Assembly: GCA_026706395.1 (NCBI GenBank)
Contig: JAPOYU010000154.1
Location: 1-64,000, forward strand
Direction of reading: 5' to 3'
Length of the DNA: 64,000 nucleotides
Source: Chloroflexota bacterium
Lineage (GTDB): Bacteria > Chloroflexota > Anaerolineae > Aggregatilineales > Phototrophicaceae
The position numbers were made by a program, and so were the translations under genes. The notes beneath the pieces were generated by a model. It was not told where the DNA came from. It ran no database searches and saw only the letters and a program-made list of their open reading frames with translations. Below are positions 52,004-60,854 of this stretch, piece after piece (position 1 is the stretch's first letter; the number at the start of each line of letters is the position of its first letter).

Positions 52004-53335
52004 ATGCATGAAGAAAAGAAAGAACATTTATCGCGCAGAGATTTTCTGAAGGCGACAGCCGCGGGTGCGGTCGCCCTGGGGACGACGGCCATTCCAGTCC
52101 CTGTTGCAGCGCAGGACGACCCCATCAACCTAGTCATGTGGTCTAATTTTTCCGCCGGTACAGCGCTTGAAGCGGTTGATGTCATGGTGGCGGCGATCAA
52201 CGAAGCCAACCCGGATATCGTGGTGGAGCATACCGGTTTCCAGAATGAAGATTACAAGGCGACCATATTGAATACGGCCTTTGCCGGTGGCGCGCCGCCG
52301 GATATATTCGCCAGCGTCGGTTTTGAATGGCTGTTCGCCTTCGTGCGCCCGGGCGCCGTTCTGGACATCACGGACTATTACGAAGCCAACTTGCGCGAAC
52401 GCTATATTCCCGGCATTGAAGCGACCTATGAATTCGAAGGCCGATACTGGGCGATACCGTGGCGCGTCGGCAGCACACCTTTCATCCATTACAATCTCAA
52501 TCTGTTTGATGAGATTGGCGCATCGCCCGACGATATAGCCACGGTCGACGGTCTGATGGATGTCTGCGAAAAGGGTCTCGCGGCCGGCATCACGCCTATA
52601 GGATTCGGCAATAAGAATCAGTGGAATGCGGTTCACTGGATCTCCAACTTCGTCAAGAACATCATGGGCGCAGACAGCGCCAACGCGCTCTTTAGCATTA
52701 GAGAAGGCAGTTGGGCTGACCCCGAACCCATTGAGGGCGCGACGAGGATGAAGGAATTCGTTGACAATGGCTATTTCGGCAACAGTCTCAACGAGTCATA
52801 TGGGGTTGGATCGCAACTGTATTGGGGCGGAGAAAGCTTGATGCTCGGCACCGGCGGCTGGGAAGTCAGCGGATTGGTGAGGAAGATGGATGAAGATCCG
52901 GACTTCCGTGGTGATTTTACCGAGTTCCCGGTTGAGGAAGGCAAGCCAGGCTTAGGCAGCGACTGGATCTTCTGGGGATCACTTTGGGCGGCATCTGCCA
53001 GCGATGATAACGCGGCGAATGCAGCGCGCCTTAAAGTGTTGGATGCCCTGGGTTCGGCCGCGATGCAAGGGTTGAGCTTCCAGGTGCGCCAAGACAGCTA
53101 TGCGGCGCGCGGCGCCGTGCAAGCCTCGGGCGTCGAGATCGCGGGACCGACGGCGAAATACTACGACCTGTACGAGAACGCCACGGCTTTGCTGCCGATC
53201 CCGGATGTGGCGATTCCCACGCAGGCCACCGCCACGATGTACGAGGAATTCCAGGGGATGCTGCTTGGTCACGTTTCGGTGGAAGATGCTTTGAACGAAA
53301 TTGCGGATTCCATCGAGCGCTTCCGTCCCGAATAA
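52004..53335 (+). CDS. ABC transporter substrate-binding protein with Tat signal (SBP_bac_1)
   Basis: This 443-residue binding protein has the twin-arginine signal LSRRDFLKATAAGAVALG after a charged start, so export is probably by Tat. Family features are LVMWSNFSAGTALEAVDVMVAAINEANP, GAPPDIFASVG, GRYWAIPWRVGSTPFIHYNLNLFDEIG, and LMLGTGGWEVSGL. AAGGTG is seven bases before ATG 52004. The intact frame here is the counterpart to the broken Tat-signal gene at 5.3-6.6 kb. It heads a plus-strand operon with two permeases. Confidence 0.92.
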   Translation: MHEEKKEHLSRRDFLKATAAGAVALGTTAIPVPVAAQDDPINLVMWSNFSAGTALEAVDVMVAAINEANPDIVVEHTGFQNEDYKATILNTAFAGGAPPDIFASVGFEWLFAFVRPGAVLDITDYYEANLRERYIPGIEATYEFEGRYWAIPWRVGSTPFIHYNLNLFDEIGASPDDIATVDGLMDVCEKGLAAGITPIGFGNKNQWNAVHWISNFVKNIMGADSANALFSIREGSWADPEPIEGATRMKEFVDNGYFGNSLNESYGVGSQLYWGGESLMLGTGGWEVSGLVRKMDEDPDFRGDFTEFPVEEGKPGLGSDWIFWGSLWAASASDDNAANAARLKVLDALGSAAMQGLSFQVRQDSYAARGAVQASGVEIAGPTAKYYDLYENATALLPIPDVAIPTQATATMYEEFQGMLLGHVSVEDALNEIADSIERFRPE

Positions 53336-53344
53336 TTGTTCAAT

Positions 53345-53371
53345 TTGCGCTCTGAGACAGTCAGGGCGCAA
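53345..53371. other. Intercistronic hairpin between binding-protein and malF genes
   Basis: TTGCGC (53345-53350) pairs with GCGCAA (53366-53371), and inside it CTGA pairs with TCAG across one mismatch. It lies in the 65-base gap before the first permease gene. Confidence 0.6.
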
Positions 53372-53400
53372 CCGCTCTACTCTCAGTTCAGCGAGACAAA

Positions 53401-54345
53401 ATGAAACACGCGCAAGTGTTGAGATTGGGGCAGGTCTTCCGTTTGCCGCGCCTTATTCATGCGCTCCGCCCCCACGTCTCAGCCAAGGATGTCGTGCATG
53501 GCCTGATGGTCTTGCCGGCCCTGGCTTTTTACATTCCGCTGTTTGTAGTGCCGATCTTGTTGGGTCTCGCCGTCAGTTTCGGAGACTGGTCGGGCGTGGC
53601 CGGGGCGCTCGACATGGATTGGATCGGGCTGGAGAATTACGCCGAGTTGGCCGGTGACCGAAAGTTCTGGTCTTCGCTTGGCATCACACTGCGATACGCG
53701 GCCATGGTCGTCCCATCGCAACTGCTAATCGGCCTGTTTCTGGCGGCAGCGATTAACAGCGGCAAGGGAATGCTTTCGGCCAGTGTCAAAGTCGCGATCT
53801 TGACGCCAATCGCCATGTCCGCCGTCGCGATTGGCATCCTGGCCACCTTTCTGTTCAGCCCACAGATTGGCATACCGGCTCTGCTCTCAAACGAACCGGT
53901 CGATCTGTTTGCCGAGCCGAATGGCGCCCTGATCGGCGTCAGCATCGCGCACGTCTGGGGCGGCATCGGTTTCACGACATTTATCTTTCTGGCCGGATTG
54001 CAGGCGATTCCCGAAGAACTCTATGAGGCGGCCAAAATTGACGGCGCCGGCCTGATGGCGCGCTTCTGGCGTGTGACCATCCCTCTACTGCGCGAAACAA
54101 CCATCGTCAATCTCATCTTGATTTTCATCGGCGCGTTTCGGTCATTCGGGCTCATCTATACGATGACCCGGGGCGGGCCTTACCGCGCGACCGAAGTCTT
54201 ATCCTTCTTCATGTACAAGCAGGCCTTTGTCGCTTTCCGGATGTCTTACGGCTCGGCTATTGCGGTCATCCTGTTTCTGATCATCGCCGCCATCACCTTG
54301 TTTAAGATACGCGTCACCCGCGCCGGCACAACCAGGTACTATTAG
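53401..54345 (+). CDS. Carbohydrate ABC transporter permease (MalF family)
   Basis: This 314-residue permease has DVVHGLMVLPALAFYIPLFVVPILLGLAVSF as its first helix. The EAA motif is PEELYEAAKIDGAGLMARFWRVTIPLLRET, and the C-terminal region TRGGPYRATEVLSFFMYKQAF is typical of the family. It lies after its Tat-exported binding protein and 11 bases ahead of malG. Confidence 0.91.
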   Translation: MKHAQVLRLGQVFRLPRLIHALRPHVSAKDVVHGLMVLPALAFYIPLFVVPILLGLAVSFGDWSGVAGALDMDWIGLENYAELAGDRKFWSSLGITLRYAAMVVPSQLLIGLFLAAAINSGKGMLSASVKVAILTPIAMSAVAIGILATFLFSPQIGIPALLSNEPVDLFAEPNGALIGVSIAHVWGGIGFTTFIFLAGLQAIPEELYEAAKIDGAGLMARFWRVTIPLLRETTIVNLILIFIGAFRSFGLIYTMTRGGPYRATEVLSFFMYKQAFVAFRMSYGSAIAVILFLIIAAITLFKIRVTRAGTTRYY

Positions 54346-54356
54346 CGAGAGTTGCT

Positions 54357-55184
54357 GTGAACGACGCAGGGCCAGCCTTACGCATCAGCCGTCTTGCCAT
54401 CTTCATTTGCCTGTTGGTGATCATGGCTTACCCGATCTTTTGGAGCATTGTGTCGTCGGTCAAGACGAACGCGGAATTGGTGGCTAATCCCTTCAGCCTC
54501 CCACGCCAGCCGCAGATCGACAACATCGTGGAGTTATGGCTGGAAGGCGACTTCATCCGCTACTTCCGCAATACGTTGATCATCAGTCTCGTCACCGTTG
54601 TTGGTGTCGTTACGATGGCCACGATGGCGGGTTATGTTTTCTCACAGCGTCATGGTGGCTTGTATAAGCTCCTGTTTCTGCTTTTTCTTTTCGGCCTGAT
54701 GGTGCCGCGAGAAGTGGTGATTGTGCCGGTATTTCGCATTATTGCCTCGCTCGGGCTGCGCAATACGCTTACGGGCGTGATTCTCGTCTATATGGCGGGG
54801 ACTTCGTTCGGCATCGTCCTGATGCGCACCTATTTCCTGACGGTGCCAACTGAACTGCGGGAAGCGGCGCTGATTGACGGCTGCTCGGAGTTCTGCGTAT
54901 TCTTCCGCATTTACGTGCCGCTGGCGGCGCCGGCTATGGTCACGGTGTCGATATTCGCCTTCTTTTTCAGTTGGAATGATTTGCTCTGGCCTCTCATCCT
55001 AATTCAACAGCCGGAGTGGTTCACGCTGGTTCAAGGAGTGCTGCGGTACCAGGACGAATTCACTATCGATTGGTCCAAGCGCAGCGCCGGGTTGGTGTTT
55101 TCAATATTGCCGCCGCTGGCTTTCTACTTGATTTTCAACCGCGGCATACAGAGTGGTCTGACCGCCGGCGCGATCAAGATGTGA
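54357..55184 (+). CDS. Carbohydrate ABC transporter permease (MalG family)
   Basis: This 275-residue permease probably begins at GTG 54357. It has the first helix RLAIFICLLVIMAYPIFWSIVSSVKT, the EAA region PTELREAALIDGCSEFCVFFRIYVPLAAP, and the end FNRGIQSGLTAGAIKM. It is the third gene of the importer and lies 14 bases from the convergent peptidase. No ATPase is encoded. Confidence 0.9.
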   Translation: MNDAGPALRISRLAIFICLLVIMAYPIFWSIVSSVKTNAELVANPFSLPRQPQIDNIVELWLEGDFIRYFRNTLIISLVTVVGVVTMATMAGYVFSQRHGGLYKLLFLLFLFGLMVPREVVIVPVFRIIASLGLRNTLTGVILVYMAGTSFGIVLMRTYFLTVPTELREAALIDGCSEFCVFFRIYVPLAAPAMVTVSIFAFFFSWNDLLWPLILIQQPEWFTLVQGVLRYQDEFTIDWSKRSAGLVFSILPPLAFYLIFNRGIQSGLTAGAIKM

Positions 55185-55198
55185 TGCTGGCAAGTCGG

Positions 55199-56602
55199 CT
55201 AGGTATCGTTCCCCAGTTCAAACAGCAGATTAATCGCCACCTCAGTCGCGACGTGAATGTCGTCCAAGATAATGTACTCGTTCGCTGCATGGGAATTGCC
55301 GCCGGAGCCGTAACCCAGCATCGTCACCGGTGCGCCCAACTCGCGCTGCAGCAGGCCGCCGATCGTCAGCGACCCGCCGTGTCGCATCAGCAACGCCTCC
55401 TTGCCGAGCGCCGTCTTCAGCGCCCGCTGTATCGCCTGGACCTCCCGCCCGTCATCCGGCATGAGGAAAGGATGCGCGATGCTGATCAATTCGGCGTCGA
55501 TGGCGATGCCCGGCTCGGCAAATGCCATGACGTGTTCGGCGAAACGCGACCACATCACATCGGCATCTTGACCGGCTACCGTGCGGATTGTCACGGTGAA
55601 GCTGGCACTCGCCGGGATGATCGCCCGCGTCCTCTCACCCTGCCAGCCACTCGTTATCGCGCTGACATCGAGGGTCGGCTGCGATGTACTACGCTCGGCG
55701 AAGACGCCGAGATAATCGCCGAAGAAGTCATCGACGCCCGCCCCGCGCTGAATACCCGGTCCGATTGTCTTCCAAAGTTGGTTCATGTGCCGCGTTTGCC
55801 GGTCCGTCATGGGAATGGCGTCATCGTAGAAGCCTTTGATCTGCACCCGACCGCCCCCATCATGGAAGGAGGCGATGATGCGCGCCAGATAATGCGCCGG
55901 GTTCTTCACCGCGCCGCCGTAGCGCCCGGAATGCAAGTCCTGCGGCGGCCCCTGCACGCGGACCTTGCCTGTTATCGCGCCGCGCAGGGCGTTGCCGATG
56001 ACCGGCTGCCCCGGCGAAAAAGGACCATCACAGATGATCAGCGCGTCCGCCGCCAGCAAGTCGCGGTTGGCACTGATAAATGGACCGGTGTTCTTCGACC
56101 CCAGTTCCTCCTCGCCTTCGAAGAAGAGCTTCACATTTATCGGCAGCTTACCGCAAGCGGAAAGAATCGCGTCGATGGCTTTCAGATTGATCCAGATGCC
56201 GCATTTGTCATCGACCGCGCCCCGCGCCACCAAGCGATCGCCAATGACGGTCGGCTCAAATGGCGGCGACCGCCAGAGCGATTCGTCGCCCACCGGCTGA
56301 ACATCATAGTGCGCGTAAATGAGTACGATCGGCTTATCGGCGCCCGCCTGCAGCCACTCGGCATACAGAACGGGATTGCCCGCGGTCGGCAGCTTCTGCG
56401 CATTATCCAGCCCGATGCGCCGCATCTCCGCCACGATCCAATCGGCGCAGGCTTCTAACTGCGGCTGAAACGCGGCATCCTGGCTGACGGAGGGAAAACG
56501 CAGCAGTTCCATGAAGCCATCCAGATAGACTTCGCAGTTGCGCCCTGCTTGCGCCAGGGCGGCGTCGATTCCCGAGTCCTTCATCATCTGTCCAATCCGC
56601 AT
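55199..56602 (-). CDS. M20-family peptidase (dipeptidase/carboxypeptidase type)
   Basis: This cytosolic di-zinc enzyme of about 467 residues has the metal-site motifs YAHYDVQPVGD, RGAVDDKCGIWINL, FFEGEEELGSKNTG, and a C-terminal GYGSGGNSHAANEYI. The dimerisation lid region sits between. Such proteins split dipeptides or acylated amino acids. The start is uncertain between 56602 and two ATG codons near 56584-56590; none has a strong ribosome site. The neighbours (GGT, M28 peptidase, racemase) point to peptide breakdown. Confidence 0.92.
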   Translation of the reverse strand: MRIGQMMKDSGIDAALAQAGRNCEVYLDGFMELLRFPSVSQDAAFQPQLEACADWIVAEMRRIGLDNAQKLPTAGNPVLYAEWLQAGADKPIVLIYAHYDVQPVGDESLWRSPPFEPTVIGDRLVARGAVDDKCGIWINLKAIDAILSACGKLPINVKLFFEGEEELGSKNTGPFISANRDLLAADALIICDGPFSPGQPVIGNALRGAITGKVRVQGPPQDLHSGRYGGAVKNPAHYLARIIASFHDGGGRVQIKGFYDDAIPMTDRQTRHMNQLWKTIGPGIQRGAGVDDFFGDYLGVFAERSTSQPTLDVSAITSGWQGERTRAIIPASASFTVTIRTVAGQDADVMWSRFAEHVMAFAEPGIAIDAELISIAHPFLMPDDGREVQAIQRALKTALGKEALLMRHGGSLTIGGLLQRELGAPVTMLGYGSGGNSHAANEYIILDDIHVATEVAINLLFELGNDT

Positions 56603-56811
56603 ACAGCCTGTTGTTTTAGCCGAAGACCAACCCTTTGAGATATTTGACAATCTTAGGCGAACTGTTAGACTTCTCTCGAATGCGAGAGCGCGATTCACTG
56701 CGCTACATAAAGATTGCTGATTTCAACGCGGCTGAATGCGCGCCTGGCCTTCGCATTGTTGTTGCTACAATACCTTACAAACGGATTTAGCCATAGGAGG
56801 ACAGGCTAGAT

Positions 56812-58584
56812 ATGCAAGCACTTTTCGAAACGAAGAACGCCGGCTTGGAAGACGCCCTGCTGGAGTCGCTTTCACCGGACGAACCCTGGTCCATGATCGA
56901 GCGCTTCACCAGCCTCGTCCGCGAATCCTCATCGGAGGATGAACGCACCGCTTTCAATTATCTCGCTGACCGTTTGAGCGCCCTCGGCATCCCGCATACC
57001 ATGCACATGCCGGAGCTCTTCTTGAGCGTACCGGTACGGGCATCGCTGGTTGTTGGAGACCGTTCCTTCCGCGCCAAGACGCCCGCCTTCAGCATCAGCA
57101 CGCCGGCCGGTGGCGTCAGCGGCGAATGCGTCCTCATAGAAGGCTTCGCCGCCGGGCGCAGCGTGGATTTCTTCGATTTCTCGCCCACGACCGAGGTCGA
57201 TGTCGAAGGCAAAATCGTGGTGGTCGACGGCTTTGGCGGTCCGCCGCCGGTCTGGTATTTCATGAACAAAGGCGCGATAGGCGCGATCTTCATCAACCCC
57301 GGCGTCGATATCCATTGGGGGATATGCACGACCATCTGGGGCGCGCCCGACCTCGACAATTACCAGCGCCAGCCGACCATACCGGTCGTCTCGATCAATC
57401 GTCCCGATGGCGAAGCCTTGATGGCCCAGTTAGGGCAGGGCACGGTCGAAGCCACCTTGCACACCAAACTCAAGGAAGGCTGGTTCGAATGCCCCTGCCT
57501 CGTGGCGGAGATCGAAGGCACGATCGAGCCGGAGCGTTTTGTGCTGGCGCACGGTCACGTCGATTCCTGGGATGTCGGCATCGGCGACAACGCCGTCGGC
57601 AACGCCACCCTGCTGGAACTGGCTCGCATATTCCATAACAATCGCGATGGACTGGCGCGCAGCTTGCGCATCGCCTGGTGGTCCGGGCATTCCACCGGTC
57701 GGTATGGCGCTTCTACCTGGTACGCCGATCAGTTCGGGCTGGACCTGGCGCGCGATTGCATCGCCCAGATGAATATCGATTCGCCTGGCTGCCGCTGGGC
57801 CACCGAGTATCGCGGCGTCACTGTGATGTCGGAAGCGGAAGGATTCGCCGCACAATCGGTGTTGGACTCGACCGGCTCCGCTTTCAGCGGTGAACGCCCC
57901 CATCAAGCCGGCGATTATTCCTTCAACAACATCGGCATCTCCAGCTTGTTCATGCTGCTGTCCTCGATGCCTTTAGCGAAAGCTGAGGCCATGGGCTACT
58001 ACAGCGTCGGCGGCTGCGGCGCGAATATCGCCTGGCATACCGAAAACGATACGCTCGAGATCGCCGACAAGGATCACCTGATGCGCGACCTGCGTGTCTA
58101 CGCGGCATCCCTGCAGCGCCTGCTGAACAATCCACTGCATCCCTACGACTTCCGCGCCTTGACCGCCGAGTTTAAGGAAACGCTCGATCGTTACTCGGCT
58201 GCGGCCGGGGCTGATGCCGACTTCGCGCCGGCTTATGACGCCCTGGCGGATCTGAACTCGGCCCTGGCCGATTTGCATGGCGCGGCAGCCGATCTGGCCG
58301 ATGGCGAAGTCGGCGATGCCAGCGCGCGCGCCTACAACGATGCCCTGTTGGCATTGGCGCGCGAACTCGTGCCGATCAACTTCACGCGCCAGGGGCGCTT
58401 CCGCACCGAGCCGGCCATGCGCGTGCCGGAACTGCCCGATCTGGCGCCGGCCCTCGACATCGCCGATGCCGATCATCACATGCGGCGGGTCACGCGCACG
58501 CACCTCCTGCGTGGCGTCAATCGCGTCGCCTGGGCTTTCGAGACCTCGGCCAATATCGTCCGCGCCGCGCTGGAGAAGATCTAG
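56812..58584 (+). CDS. M28-family peptidase with PA-like domain and altered active site
   Basis: This 590-residue protein has an N-terminal cap, a PA-type insert (about 70-190) and an M28-like core. Metal ligands are visible in HGHVDSWDVGIGDNAVGNATLLELAR (His and Asp). The usual W.GEE.G..GS segment reads WWSGHSTGRYGASTWYADQF, so the catalytic and ligand Glu pair is missing or replaced by His. No signal peptide is seen. A C-terminal helical extension follows the core from about 480. AGGAGG lies 11 bases before the ATG. Aminopeptidase activity is thus not assured. Confidence 0.82.
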   Translation: MQALFETKNAGLEDALLESLSPDEPWSMIERFTSLVRESSSEDERTAFNYLADRLSALGIPHTMHMPELFLSVPVRASLVVGDRSFRAKTPAFSISTPAGGVSGECVLIEGFAAGRSVDFFDFSPTTEVDVEGKIVVVDGFGGPPPVWYFMNKGAIGAIFINPGVDIHWGICTTIWGAPDLDNYQRQPTIPVVSINRPDGEALMAQLGQGTVEATLHTKLKEGWFECPCLVAEIEGTIEPERFVLAHGHVDSWDVGIGDNAVGNATLLELARIFHNNRDGLARSLRIAWWSGHSTGRYGASTWYADQFGLDLARDCIAQMNIDSPGCRWATEYRGVTVMSEAEGFAAQSVLDSTGSAFSGERPHQAGDYSFNNIGISSLFMLLSSMPLAKAEAMGYYSVGGCGANIAWHTENDTLEIADKDHLMRDLRVYAASLQRLLNNPLHPYDFRALTAEFKETLDRYSAAAGADADFAPAYDALADLNSALADLHGAAADLADGEVGDASARAYNDALLALARELVPINFTRQGRFRTEPAMRVPELPDLAPALDIADADHHMRRVTRTHLLRGVNRVAWAFETSANIVRAALEKI

Positions 58585-58634
58585 CTCCAAAAGAAGAACT
58601 GAACTACAGAGTAAGCAGGCGACTCAGAGAATAT

Positions 58635-58661
58635 GTAGGGGCGACTTATCAGGTCGCCCGC
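58635..58661. repeat. Family A palindromic repeat
   Basis: GTAGGGGCGAC and GTCGCCCGC form the stem around a short loop. It lies between the M28 gene and the racemase-family gene. Confidence 0.65.
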
Positions 58662-58685
58662 AAACGCAGACTGGGAGATGACCAA

Positions 58686-59453
58686 ATGAAACTAATCTAC
58701 CTCGTATCCGGTCCAATGGGACGGACGCCCGAAGGCCAAGCCGAGCTCGGACGCCGCCGCGAATACTTGCAGCGCCACGCCGCGCCGGGCACCGAAGTCG
58801 ACATCACCGACATCCCCGCCGGCCCCGGCTCCATCGAGAGCATGTACGAAGAATACCTGTCCATTCCCGAGACGGTCAAAAAGGCGCACGCACTGCAAGC
58901 CGATGGCTGGGACGGGATCCTGCTCGGCTGTTATGGCGACCCCGGCTTGGGCGCGCTGCGCGAGATGGTCGATATTCCGGTCGTCGGCGCCGGTCAAGCC
59001 ACCGCGCTGATGGCATCGGCGCTGGGGCGGCGCTACTCGGTCATCACCGTGACTGACAGCGTCATCGGTCCTCTGGAGGAAACCATGCGCAACAGCGGCG
59101 GCGGCGACAAGTTGGCCAGCGTCCGCGCGGTGAATATCCCCGTGCTCGAATTGCACCGCGACCGCGAGCAGGCCATCGAGATCACCCTGGAAGAGGGCCA
59201 GAAAGCCATCGAAGAAGACCGCGCCGATACCCTCATCGTCGGCTGTATGAGCATGGGCTTCCTCGAAATACCGGAAGCCTGCCAAGCCGAACTGGGCGTG
59301 CCCTTCCTGAATCCGGCGCGCGTGCAGCTCAAATTCCTGGAAGCGATGCTCGGTTCGGGCCTCAGCCATTCCAAACGCGCCTACATGACCCCGCCCAAGA
59401 TCGCCTCCGGCCAAGCATCGTCGCCGGCGGACCTGTATCATCGACGGAACTAA
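58686..59453 (+). CDS. Aspartate/glutamate racemase-family protein (hydantoin racemase-like)
   Basis: This 255-residue cytosolic protein of the Asp/Glu/hydantoin racemase fold has two pseudo-symmetrical halves, each with an active-site Cys: LLGCYGDPGLGAL (about 79-91) and LIVGCMSMGFLEI near 183-195. These enzymes invert chirality at the alpha carbon of amino acids or hydantoins without cofactor. It sits between the M28 peptidase and an amidohydrolase, so it may convert D- or L-forms released there. Confidence 0.85.
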   Translation: MKLIYLVSGPMGRTPEGQAELGRRREYLQRHAAPGTEVDITDIPAGPGSIESMYEEYLSIPETVKKAHALQADGWDGILLGCYGDPGLGALREMVDIPVVGAGQATALMASALGRRYSVITVTDSVIGPLEETMRNSGGGDKLASVRAVNIPVLELHRDREQAIEITLEEGQKAIEEDRADTLIVGCMSMGFLEIPEACQAELGVPFLNPARVQLKFLEAMLGSGLSHSKRAYMTPPKIASGQASSPADLYHRRN

Positions 59454-59468
59454 CGCGTCACGACGTTT

Positions 59469-59495
59469 GTAGGGGCGGGCCACTGTGTCGCCCGC
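59469..59495. repeat. Family A palindromic repeat
   Basis: GTAGGGGCGGGC and GTCGCCCGC form a palindromic unit. It is the second copy within 840 bases and lies between the racemase and amidohydrolase genes. Confidence 0.65.
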
Positions 59496-59529
59496 AAAAT
59501 GAAAATGACATCATGAAAGGATAAGACGA

Positions 59530-60729
59530 ATGGAATTTGTACTCACCGGCGCCACCCTGATTGATGGCAATGGCGGCCAACCCGTCGCCAACGCGGCCGT
59601 CTACGTAAAAGGCGAGCGCATTGCCTGGGCGGGCCCCGCCGCTGATCTCCCGGCGGCTGCAAAAGAAGCGAAACAATACGATGTGTCGGGCAAGTGGCTG
59701 ATGCCCGGCCTGATCGATGCCCACATTCACATCTGCTACAACGGCTCGGAAAGCGTCTTCGCCCTGCTGGAAAAGCACCGCGATGACCTGGTGCTGGAAG
59801 CGGTCGATATTTGCCAGCGTACGCTCTCGCACGGCGTCACCGCGATTCGCGATGTCGGCGGCGAACAGTTCATCGAGATGTCCCTGCGCAGCGCCATCAA
59901 TCGCGGCTTCATCGAGGGCCCGCGCATGAAACTCTCCGGCCGCGTGATTTCGATGACGGGCGGCCACGCCCACTTCATCGCCCGCGAAGCCGACGGTCCC
60001 GATGAGATGCGCAAAGCCGCCCGCGAGCAGATCAAAGCCGGCGCCGACCTGGTCAAGTTGATGGCCACCGGCGGAACGGCCACGCCCGGGCAAGACATCC
60101 ATGCCAGCCAACTCACGGTCGAGGAGATTTCCGCGGTTACCGAAGTAGCGCACATGATGGGACGCACGGTGGCGGCGCATTGCCACGGCACCGGCGGCAT
60201 CCGCAATTGCATGCTCGGCGGCGTCGACACCATCGAGCACGGCACCTATCTCGATGAAGAGACCGCCGACATGATGGTGGAGAACGGCGCATCGCTGGTA
60301 TTGACGCTTGGCGCCGGCAATCCCGATTTGGAGAGCTATCCGCTCTCGCCGGTGCAGCAGGCCGATGCCGAGCGGCGCAAGCCCATGATCGAACAGGGCG
60401 TGAAGCAGATTCGCAAGACCATCGCCCTGGCGCGCGCCAAAGGTATCTTCCTGGGCATCGGCACAGACGCCGGCGGCAATCCGCTGGCGCCGCACAACTT
60501 CAGCATGGCGCGGGAACTCGAATTGCTGGTGGAGAACGACCTGACGGCGCTGGAGGCGATCACGATCGGCACGCGCAACAACGCCCAGATTCTGCGTTGG
60601 GAGGATGCGATCGGCACGGTTGAAGCGGGCAAATATGCCGATCTGCTTCTGCTGGACGCCGATCCGCTAGTGGATATCCGCAACCTGCGCCAAATCGCCG
60701 CCGTCTTCAAAGGCGGGGAAAAGGTCTAG
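59530..60729 (+). CDS. Metal-dependent amidohydrolase (imidazolonepropionase/prolidase-like group)
   Basis: This 399-residue TIM-barrel hydrolase has the metal motif LMPGLIDAHIHI (HxH at about 64-66), a probable bridging Lys in GADLVKLMATGG (about 175), metal His in VAAHCHGTGGI and IEHGTYLD, and the catalytic Asp in GIGTDAGGNP. This suite matches the amidohydrolase subgroup that cuts cyclic amides or N-terminal-acyl dipeptides. No signal peptide is seen. It is near a hydantoin-racemase-like gene, so a cyclic ureide or acylated dipeptide is a sensible guess. Confidence 0.9.
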   Translation: MEFVLTGATLIDGNGGQPVANAAVYVKGERIAWAGPAADLPAAAKEAKQYDVSGKWLMPGLIDAHIHICYNGSESVFALLEKHRDDLVLEAVDICQRTLSHGVTAIRDVGGEQFIEMSLRSAINRGFIEGPRMKLSGRVISMTGGHAHFIAREADGPDEMRKAAREQIKAGADLVKLMATGGTATPGQDIHASQLTVEEISAVTEVAHMMGRTVAAHCHGTGGIRNCMLGGVDTIEHGTYLDEETADMMVENGASLVLTLGAGNPDLESYPLSPVQQADAERRKPMIEQGVKQIRKTIALARAKGIFLGIGTDAGGNPLAPHNFSMARELELLVENDLTALEAITIGTRNNAQILRWEDAIGTVEAGKYADLLLLDADPLVDIRNLRQIAAVFKGGEKV

Positions 60730-60730
60730 T

Positions 60731-60850
60731 GTGACCCCCACTCCCAAACCCCCTGCCCCCATAAAGGGGGAGAGGGCTTAACTGCGCGGACTCGTACTTT
60801 GCTCCCCTTCCCTCCTTGTGGGGGAAGGGGCTGGGGGATGGGGGGAGGAC
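60731..60850. repeat. Family B composite repeat (long copy) providing an SD for capA
   Basis: The left hairpin (CCCCCTGCCCCCAT/AAAGGGGGAGAGGG) and right hairpin (CCCCTTCCCTCCTTGTGGGGGAAGGGG, then CTGGGGGATGGGGGG) mirror the copy at 41032. The last GGGGGGAGG lies about six bases before the capA ATG, so the repeat itself seems to serve as the ribosome binding site. Confidence 0.7.
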
Positions 60851-60854
60851 ATAA

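Noticed and set aside
55016..56458. Open frame of 480 codons running over the malG end and opposite the M20 gene
   Set aside because: It crosses a supported gene on the same strand in another frame and lacks any motif.
59458..60495. Open frame of 345 codons opposite the amidohydrolase
   Set aside because: The coding strand has intact metal-binding motifs; this is a GC-driven shadow.
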